From an uncultured Selenomonadaceae bacterium (GTDB lineage Bacteria > Bacillota > Negativicutes > Selenomonadales > Selenomonadaceae): DNA of 10,761 nt. Numbering within the stretch: the stretch's first letter is position 1; every line of letters begins with the position of its first letter. The notes beneath the pieces are model-generated. The model searched no databases, had not been told where the DNA came from, and was given only the letters and a program-made list of their open reading frames with translations. This document shows, piece by piece, positions 6,174 to 10,761 of the stretch. Made by a program: the position numbers and the translations under genes. Location of the stretch: NCBI GenBank assembly GCA_905236325.1, contig CAJOPJ010000029.1:1-10761 (forward strand). Direction: 5' to 3'.

Positions 6174-6970
6174 ACAAGGCAATTTTTTTTGACATTGACG
6201 GTACTCTGATTGGCAAAGCTGAAGGTATTCCGGAAATTACTCCGCGCGTTCAACAGGCTATAAAAAATCTGCAGGCGGACGGTAATTATATCTTTATCGC
6301 AACCGGCAGACCCTATGCTTTTCTTCACCGGCAATTTAAAGATTTCGGCTTTGATGGCTTTGTGCTTAGTAATGGCGCGTTGATTTTTTTGAACGACGAA
6401 ATTATTTATAAAGACGCGCTGGACAAAAATTTAACCAAAACTGTTTGCGACATTGCCGACGCTGAAAATATTAACTACATTTTAGAAAGTTATCCGAAAA
6501 CTTACTTAAAAAAAGATGCACCGGCTGCTGAAGAGTTTTTACATAAAATTGAAGTCGAGTATTCAAATTTTATACGCGACTTTGACATTGATAAAATTTC
6601 TGTGTCGAAAATTGAATGTGTTTCAAATCGCGCAGATTTAGACGCTTTGGACAAAGTTTATAAAAAAATGCTTGATACGCCGGGACTTACAGGTTGGGCA
6701 GATCCTTTCCACTTTAAGACAATGGAAATTTATTCCGACAAAACCTCAAAAGCCACAGGAATTTTGAAAGTCCTTGACCACCTGAAAATTGATATAAAAA
6801 ATTCCTACGCTTTCGGCGACGGCTACAACGACAAGGAAATGCTGAAAACTGTAGGCACAGGTTTTGTTATGGATACTGCTAAGGACGATGTTAAAGAATG
6901 TGCCGACCACATTGTGCCAAGTGTCTTTGAGGACGGCGTTGCAGTCGGCATTGAAAAATTTATTTTGTAA
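6170..6970 (+). CDS. Cof-type HAD-superfamily (IIB) phosphatase
   Basis: This 266-residue protein has the full haloacid dehalogenase motif set: DIDGT with nucleophile D8 and acid D10, a Thr in ATGRP (T45), Lys in the SK pair (K194) before the C-terminal core, and GDGYND (216-221) for Mg2+ binding. The cap inserted between about 80 and 185 is of the Cof/IIB type. Relatives remove phosphate from sugar phosphates, pyridoxal phosphate or flavin precursors; the substrate cannot be told from sequence. The ATG overlaps the stop of the small membrane protein (ATGA), with GAGG (6159-6162) seven bases upstream, so translation is probably coupled. Only ten bases separate its stop from that of the convergent rsmG, and I see no clear terminator there. 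Confidence 0.92.
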   Translation: MNKAIFFDIDGTLIGKAEGIPEITPRVQQAIKNLQADGNYIFIATGRPYAFLHRQFKDFGFDGFVLSNGALIFLNDEIIYKDALDKNLTKTVCDIADAENINYILESYPKTYLKKDAPAAEEFLHKIEVEYSNFIRDFDIDKISVSKIECVSNRADLDALDKVYKKMLDTPGLTGWADPFHFKTMEIYSDKTSKATGILKVLDHLKIDIKNSYAFGDGYNDKEMLKTVGTGFVMDTAKDDVKECADHIVPSVFEDGVAVGIEKFIL

Positions 6971-6980
6971 TTTGATTTTT

Positions 6981-7697
6981 TTATGTTAAAGGCTTTTTAG
7001 TCGGAATACCGGCTTTGCGCGGAAAATTTTTCGGCGTAGTTTTTATTTTGTCAATGAAAATAACTGCGCGACTGTCCGGCAAATCCGGCAATTTTTTTTC
7101 AACAAAAACAATCTCGCCGCCGCCTAAAATTTTCACTGCAGATTTTGCTTCAGAAATTTCTTCAGCAAACTTTTTGCCTTTAAGTGCAACAAATTTGCCG
7201 CCAATTTTAACAAATGGCAAACAATATTCCGCGATAACATTCAACCTGGCAACTGCGCGTGTGGTTGCTAAGTCGAACTGTTCGCGGAAATTTTTTTGTA
7301 CAGCAAAATCTTCTGCGCGACCGTGAACGCAGGTTACATTTTGCAAATCAAGTTCGGCGACAATTTTTTTCAAAAAATCAACGCGCTTTGCCAATGAATC
7401 TAACAAAACAATTTCAAGTTCAGGTTTAAAAATTTTCAGTGGCACGCCAGGAAATCCTGCGCCTGTTCCAACATCAATAACTTTGTGCGTCGATTTAAAA
7501 ATATCATCTTCCCACAAAGTCAGTGAATCAATTATGTGCTTAATTGCAAAATCTTTCGCGTCAGTGATTGCAGTTAAATTTATTTTTTCATTCCAATCGA
7601 CAACAAGATTATAAAATTTTTCAAACTGTGCAAGTTGGTTTTCAGTAAATTCAATACCAAAATCTTGCGCTGCTTTTATCAAAATTTCAGCAAACAA
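6981..7697 (-). CDS. rsmG: 16S rRNA (guanine527-N7)-methyltransferase RsmG (GidB)
   Basis: This 238-residue protein matches RsmG along its length. It has the N-terminal WNEKINLTAI (35-44) and HIIDSL (54-59) signatures, then the class I SAM-binding glycine loop VIDVGTGAGFPGVPL (73-87), LLDSLAKR after strand 2, a GRAED segment, ATTRAVA, and the C-terminal PRKAG-P-KKPL ending typical of the family. RsmG makes m7G527 in the 530 loop of 16S rRNA with SAM; in other bacteria its loss gives low-level streptomycin resistance. The start is TTG at 7697, eight bases after GGAGG (7706-7710); no ATG competes. The gene lies downstream of a strong terminator behind dut, so it may depend on readthrough or on a promoter I could not identify. 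It is not next to gidA/mnmG here. Confidence 0.95.
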   Translation of the reverse strand: MFAEILIKAAQDFGIEFTENQLAQFEKFYNLVVDWNEKINLTAITDAKDFAIKHIIDSLTLWEDDIFKSTHKVIDVGTGAGFPGVPLKIFKPELEIVLLDSLAKRVDFLKKIVAELDLQNVTCVHGRAEDFAVQKNFREQFDLATTRAVARLNVIAEYCLPFVKIGGKFVALKGKKFAEEISEAKSAVKILGGGEIVFVEKKLPDLPDSRAVIFIDKIKTTPKNFPRKAGIPTKKPLT

Positions 7698-7705
7698 TTA
7701 AAAAT

Positions 7706-7710
7706 CCTCC
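7706..7710 (-). promoter_or_regulatory. Ribosome binding site fixing the TTG start of rsmG
   Basis: On the minus strand this is GGAGG (within GGGAGGA), eight bases before TTG at 7697. It lies just after the T tract of the dut terminator. Confidence 0.7.
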
Positions 7711-7723
7711 CACAAATCAAGGC

Positions 7724-7756
7724 AAAAAAATTAGCCGGCAAAATTTTACCGACTAA
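7724..7756 (-). terminator. Rho-independent terminator directly after dut
   Basis: In the minus-strand RNA, UUAGUCGG (7756-7749) pairs with CCGGCUAA (7738-7731) as eight continuous base pairs with one U-G wobble. The loop is ten bases and a run of seven U follows (7730-7724). It begins six bases after the dut stop codon. The A tract on the other side would let it work on the plus strand too, though less well because of a C-A mismatch. Confidence 0.8.
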
Positions 7757-7762
7757 ATTTTT

Positions 7763-8185
7763 TTAAAATTCGCCTGTTGAACCAAATCTGCCGATACGCT
7801 TATCGCCTACGCCAATTTTGTCGCCGTCAACCGTCAGGTATTTTTGAAAAATTCCCTGCGCAATTCGCATGCCTTTTTTGATTTCAAATTCTCCGCCGAA
7901 ACTGATAATCGGCAACAAAATGTGGTTTTGATAGTCTGCGTCGATAACGCCAACATTGTTTGCAAGCATTAAGTTGTGTTTGACTGCAAGGCTTGAGCGA
8001 ATGTAAATCAGCAAAACTTCATCCGCAGGCATAAAAGCTTTAAGCCCTGTCGGCACCAGCGAAATTTTTTTGTTGGTTATTAAAGTATCTTCCGCCGCCT
8101 GCAAGTCATAACCTGCACTTTGGGCAGTCTTGCGCGTCGGCAAAACTATTTCACTGTAACCTTCCAGAACCTTAAAGCCACGCAC
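7763..8185 (-). CDS. dut: Deoxyuridine 5'-triphosphate nucleotidohydrolase (trimeric dUTPase)
   Basis: This 140-residue protein has all five motifs of the trimeric dUTPase family in order: AGYDL (24-28), IRSSLAVKHN (62-71), GVIDADYQNH (79-88), RIAQGIFQK (107-115) and RIGRFGSTG (130-138). It hydrolyses dUTP to dUMP and pyrophosphate, which keeps uracil out of DNA and supplies dUMP for thymidylate synthesis. D82 in motif 3 is the expected catalytic Asp, and the C-terminal glycine-rich arm closes the neighbouring active site of the trimer. Motif 3 reads DYQNH rather than the DYRGE of enterobacterial enzymes, closer to Gram-positive and phage variants. The start is GTG at 8185, with GAGGAA overlapping the hfq stop region upstream. 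It is six bases from hfq and is followed at once by a terminator, so it probably ends the miaA-hfq-dut transcript. Confidence 0.95.
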   Translation of the reverse strand: MRGFKVLEGYSEIVLPTRKTAQSAGYDLQAAEDTLITNKKISLVPTGLKAFMPADEVLLIYIRSSLAVKHNLMLANNVGVIDADYQNHILLPIISFGGEFEIKKGMRIAQGIFQKYLTVDGDKIGVGDKRIGRFGSTGEF

Positions 8186-8191
8186 TTTTAA

Positions 8192-8455
8192 TTATTCCTC
8201 AGTAACTTCGCCTTCAATAGTTTCAAAAGTTTCAATGTTGTATTTTACAGATTTAGCCGGCGTGATTGTTGAGATAGCATGTTTATAAATCATTTGCTGT
8301 TTGCCCATAGAATCTAAAATCAGCGTGAATTGGTCAAAACTGCGAATGTTGCCTTTCAGCTGAAAACCATTCACCAAGTGAATTGTGATTGGCACATTTT
8401 CCTTGCGTGCCGCATTTAAAAATGCGTCCTGAATGTTTACTTTGCTAATAGCCAT
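8192..8455 (-). CDS. hfq: RNA chaperone Hfq
   Basis: This 87-residue Sm-like protein has the Hfq core. The N-terminal helix is INIQ-type (KVNIQDAFLNAARKE). Sm1 has VPITIHLVNGFQLKG (21-35) and SFDQF, and Sm2 has the signature YKHAISTI (57-64). The protein forms a hexamer that binds U-rich and A-rich RNA and helps small RNAs pair with mRNAs; Q9 and the YKH residues line the U-binding proximal pore. After residue 68 comes a short acidic tail (about 19 residues), longer than in the shortest Gram-positive forms but far shorter than the enterobacterial one. The start is ATG at 8455, nine bases after AGGAG. It lies 15 bases after miaA, the same order as in proteobacteria and many Bacillota, and six bases before dut. 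Confidence 0.96.
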   Translation of the reverse strand: MAISKVNIQDAFLNAARKENVPITIHLVNGFQLKGNIRSFDQFTLILDSMGKQQMIYKHAISTITPAKSVKYNIETFETIEGEVTEE

Positions 8456-8470
8456 TAAAAAAAGCTCCTT

Positions 8471-9271
8471 TCAACTTGCAGTGGTAAACCACTTAATATA
8501 TTCCATTCGCCTATACCAAGTAAGTTGGCGTTTGGCGAAATTTCTGGTGTTTTGGGCGACTTTGGAAATTGTTTCTTCCAAAGTCAAATTGCCTTTCAAA
8601 TATTCGATAACTTCCTTGTAGCCGATACCAAGCATTGCTTGAGAATTTTCAGCTACTCCGCTTGCCAATAAATTTTTAACTTCAGCAACAAGCCCTGCGT
8701 CAAACATTTTTTGCGTCCTGAAGTCAATTTTATTGTAAAGTTCAGCGCGATTGGTTGTCAAGCCTATGACAAGCGCATTGTAATTTAATTTGCCGGTTGC
8801 TGAAAAAAAATTTTGCTGACTTTTGGTTTTGTCGTCGCTGAATTGATAACCTTCCAACAAGGCTTGAATATAAAGTCCTGTTCCGCCAACAATGATTGGT
8901 ATTTTATTTTGTCGATTGAGTTTGGAAATAATTTTTTCTGCGCGGCTGACAAATTCCACGACGCTAAATTTTTGCTCAGGTTCTAAAATATCAATCAAGT
9001 GGTGGCGAATTTTTTTCAGTTCAACTTGCGTAGGCTTAGCAGTTCCAATGTTAAAATTTTTATAGACAGCCATTGAGTCTGCAGAAATAATTTCTGTCTG
9101 CAAAAATTCTGCCAATTTAAGACCTAAATTTGATTTACCTGTTGCCGTTGCGCCGAGTATTACAATAATTTTTTCCTGCGCTGAATTGTCAAACTGCAAA
9201 GATTTTACTGAATTTAAAATTTTTGTCAAGTCAAAAGGTTCAGCGACAAATTCTTTCGGCTGATTACGCAT
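8471..9271 (-). CDS. miaA: tRNA dimethylallyltransferase MiaA, with a shortened middle and an extended N-terminus
   Basis: MiaA attaches the dimethylallyl group to A37 of tRNAs reading U-starting codons. Present here are the P-loop GATATGKS (40-47), ISADSMAVY (62-70), IGTAKPT (75-81), HHLID (90-94), VGGTGLYIQALLEG (128-141), the late GIGYKE (215-220) and KRQLTWYR (247-254). Two things are odd. About 33 residues precede the usual N-terminus. Also, between GYQF (141-144) and YNALVIGLT (164-172) only about 19 residues remain, where the family normally has roughly 50-60 more, including the conserved HPND-x-x-R-x-x-RALE block. The protein is 266 residues against about 300-315. The frame is otherwise open, so it may be a divergent active form or impaired. 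The ATG at 9271 overlaps the upstream hydrolase stop; TTG at 9274 (267 aa) or a TTG 25 codons downstream (9196) are alternatives, none with a clear binding site. Confidence 0.88.
   Translation of the reverse strand: MRNQPKEFVAEPFDLTKILNSVKSLQFDNSAQEKIIVILGATATGKSNLGLKLAEFLQTEIISADSMAVYKNFNIGTAKPTQVELKKIRHHLIDILEPEQKFSVVEFVSRAEKIISKLNRQNKIPIIVGGTGLYIQALLEGYQFSDDKTKSQQNFFSATGKLNYNALVIGLTTNRAELYNKIDFRTQKMFDAGLVAEVKNLLASGVAENSQAMLGIGYKEVIEYLKGNLTLEETISKVAQNTRNFAKRQLTWYRRMEYIKWFTTAS
9202..9229 (-). promoter_or_regulatory. Candidate sigma-70 promoter inside the 5' part of miaA
   Basis: On the minus strand a perfect TTGACA (9229-9224) is followed after 16 bases by TAAAAT (9207-9202). Transcription would start near 9195, beside an in-frame TTG codon, and would run into hfq and dut. 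Promoters inside miaA that serve hfq are known in Escherichia coli. Alternatively it is chance in AT-rich coding DNA. Confidence 0.4.
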
Positions 9272-9926
9272 CAAGATTTAAACTTTCGCCCGGCTGAACA
9301 ATTTGAACATTTGCGCCTTTAAGCAAAGCCTTAAAGTCTTCGGGATTTTGGTTAATGACATCCCAAGTGTTGTAGTGAACAGGAATAACATTTTTTGCGT
9401 TCAAAAATTCAACAGCTTTAGCCGCATCGACAGCGTCCATTGTGAAGTGACCGCCGATTGGCAAAATTGCCCAATCAATTGAATCGCGCTGACCGATTAA
9501 CTTCATATCGCTAAATAAAGCTGTGTCGCCTGCGTAGTAAATATTTTTTCCTGCAATGTTCACGACAAAACCATGTGCAATTCCGCCACCAATACCGCTA
9601 CTGTGCAAAGCAGGGACCATACGCACAAAACCAAAAGGCAACTGAACACTGCCGCCAAGATTCATTGCGATAGATTTAATATCTTCGCCGACAAAGTCTG
9701 TGACTTCCGGAATTGTAATTACAGTTGCTGAATTATTTATCGCAACAGAATATGCGTCGCAAATATGGTCGCTGTGTCCGTGCGAAATTAAAACATAATC
9801 TGCCTTGACATCGTCAGCTTTAATTGAGGCTTGCGGATTGCCTGTAAGGAATGGATCGAACACTAATTTATATTTGCCGTCGTCAATTTGAAAACAAGAA
9901 TGTCCATAGTAATTAAAGTTCAACAT
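9264..9926 (-). CDS. UPF0173 (YtkL-type) metal-dependent hydrolase, metallo-beta-lactamase fold
   Basis: This 220-residue protein begins with the family's YYGHSCFQI and DPFLTGNP segments and carries the metallo-beta-lactamase motif HGHSDH (H49, H51, D53, H54). Further ligands are H108 (PALHS), D134 (YAGDTALF) and H184 (PVHYNTW). Together these bind a two-metal centre for hydrolysis of an ester or phosphodiester. The physiological substrate of UPF0173 proteins is unknown. There is no signal peptide, so it should be cytoplasmic. The start is ATG at 9926, eight bases after GGAGG. It lies 21 bases after lysS and overlaps the start of miaA, so the three are probably cotranscribed. Confidence 0.92.
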   Translation of the reverse strand: MLNFNYYGHSCFQIDDGKYKLVFDPFLTGNPQASIKADDVKADYVLISHGHSDHICDAYSVAINNSATVITIPEVTDFVGEDIKSIAMNLGGSVQLPFGFVRMVPALHSSGIGGGIAHGFVVNIAGKNIYYAGDTALFSDMKLIGQRDSIDWAILPIGGHFTMDAVDAAKAVEFLNAKNVIPVHYNTWDVINQNPEDFKALLKGANVQIVQPGESLNLDA

Positions 9927-9947
9927 TGAAAAGCCCTCCTAAAAAAC

Positions 9948-10761
9948 TTAATCAATAACTTTCATTGTTGGAAACAGCAAGACATCGCGAATTGAAGGCG
10001 CGTCAGTCAGGAACATAACCAACCTGTCAACTCCAATTCCCAAGCCACCTGTCGGCGGCAAACCATATTCCAGTGCGCGAATAAAATCTGTGTCCATAAC
10101 ATGCGCTTCATCGTCGCCTGCTTCACGCGCTTTTAGCTGTTCTTCAAAACGCGCCTTTTGATCGATTGGGTCGTTAAGTTCAGTAAAGCCGTTGGCAAGT
10201 TCTCTGCCATAAACAAAAAATTCAAATCTGTCAGTAATGCGTGGATCATTTGGATTGCGTTTAGCAAGCGGTGAAATTTCTGTCGGGTGATGAGTTATAA
10301 AAATCGGCTGAATTAAATCTTCCTCAACCTTAGCCTCGAAAGCTGCATTCAAAATTCCGCCAATGCCAAAACGCTCTTCATACACAACGCCAATTTCATC
10401 AGCCAATTTACGCGCTTCCTCAACAGTTTTACAAGCCATAAAATCTTTGCCGGTTTTATTTTTAACAGCGTCGTTCATTGACATACGCGGCGGATTTTTC
10501 AAGTCCATTTCCACGCCTTGATAAGTTATCTTTGTTGTGCCGAAAATTTTTTCAGCACAAGCGCAACAAATGCCTTCTGTGACATCTATTAAGTCGTTGT
10601 AGTCGCCGTACGCTTGATAAATTTCAACGCTGGTAAATTCAGGATTGTGGCGATTGTCCATACCTTCATTGCGGAAAATCCTGCCGATTTCATAGACGCG
10701 TTCAAAGCCGCCGACAATCAAGCGTTTCAAGTTCAGTTCGGTAGCAATTCGCAGATACAAA
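9948..10761 (-). CDS. lysS: Lysyl-tRNA synthetase, class II, C-terminal half (5' end outside window)
   Basis: About 271 residues of the class II catalytic core are visible. Motif 2 is RNEGMDNRHNPEFTSVEIYQAY-like (starting about 30 residues in), and motif 3 is GGLGIGVDRLVMFL near the end. Between them are HHPTEISPLAKRNP and ELANGFTELNDP, which form the lysine and ATP pocket and separate LysRS from AspRS and AsnRS. The enzyme charges tRNA-Lys with lysine. The N-terminal anticodon-binding OB domain and the start lie beyond the right edge; the TTG codon at 10760 is not a start. The C-terminus ends normally a few residues after the LLFPTMK segment, with no extra tRNA-binding extension. The stop is 21 bases before the UPF0173 gene. 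Confidence 0.96.
   Translation of the reverse strand, partial: LYLRIATELNLKRLIVGGFERVYEIGRIFRNEGMDNRHNPEFTSVEIYQAYGDYNDLIDVTEGICCACAEKIFGTTKITYQGVEMDLKNPPRMSMNDAVKNKTGKDFMACKTVEEARKLADEIGVVYEERFGIGGILNAAFEAKVEEDLIQPIFITHHPTEISPLAKRNPNDPRITDRFEFFVYGRELANGFTELNDPIDQKARFEEQLKAREAGDDEAHVMDTDFIRALEYGLPPTGGLGIGVDRLVMFLTDAPSIRDVLLFPTMKVID

Noticed and set aside
6971..7010. Possible terminator between the convergent HAD phosphatase and rsmG genes
   Set aside because: There are only ten bases between the stops. The weak GTCGG/CCGGC pairing lies inside rsmG and no adequate U tract follows in either direction.
7015..7326. Plus-strand frame of 103 codons
   Set aside because: It is the antisense shadow of rsmG, which matches its family over the full length.
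1..10761. CRISPR array, tRNA or rRNA gene, insertion sequence, prophage or defence system
   Set aside because: I found no regularly spaced repeats, no cloverleaf-like sequence and no transposase, integrase, nuclease-toxin or phage structural protein. dUTPase and RNase H occur in phages, but here they sit among housekeeping genes.

Overview
The window is a stretch of an AT-rich bacterial chromosome, densely packed with genes on both strands. A Bacillota origin is the best guess. The signs are strong AGGAGG-type Shine-Dalgarno sites before almost every gene, six non-ATG starts (TTG or GTG), a YtkL/UPF0173 hydrolase, CheX-type phosphatases, and an lysS / miaA-hfq-dut / rsmG housekeeping neighbourhood. 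The presence of hfq and the style of the hybrid kinase would fit Negativicutes or a relative, but that is inference and I cannot place it by search.

Region 1 (1-4633) is a divergent signalling locus. Leftward from an intergenic regulatory region (3047-3306) run a single-domain histidine phosphotransfer protein (Hpt) and a large soluble hybrid histidine kinase with PAS-like sensor region, HisKA, HATPase_c and two receivers; its 3' end lies outside the window. Rightward run a receiver-CheX fusion protein and a stand-alone CheX-like protein. Together they form a plausible complete phosphorelay (kinase, receiver, Hpt, receiver) with two built-in aspartyl-phosphate phosphatases and no DNA-binding output. 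A hairpin terminator follows at 4640-4675.

Region 2 (4695-6970, + strand) is a tightly coupled three-gene unit. It holds a fused ribonuclease HI / SpoU-TrmH RNA 2'-O-methyltransferase, a 65-residue two-helix membrane protein that abuts it, and a Cof-type HAD phosphatase overlapping the previous stop by four bases.

Region 3 (6981-10761, - strand) is a housekeeping run read leftward: lysS (5' end outside), a UPF0173 metallo-beta-lactamase-fold hydrolase, miaA, hfq, dut, a strong terminator directly after dut, and rsmG. Most of these act on tRNA, rRNA or mRNA (LysRS, MiaA, Hfq, RsmG). The miaA product is atypical: it has an N-terminal extension and lacks a conserved central segment.

The most notable items are the divergent REC-CheX/CheX phosphorelay, the RNase H-SpoU fusion, the internally shortened MiaA, and the inverted-repeat structure in the divergent promoter region. 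I saw no tRNA or rRNA gene, CRISPR array, insertion sequence or prophage gene.
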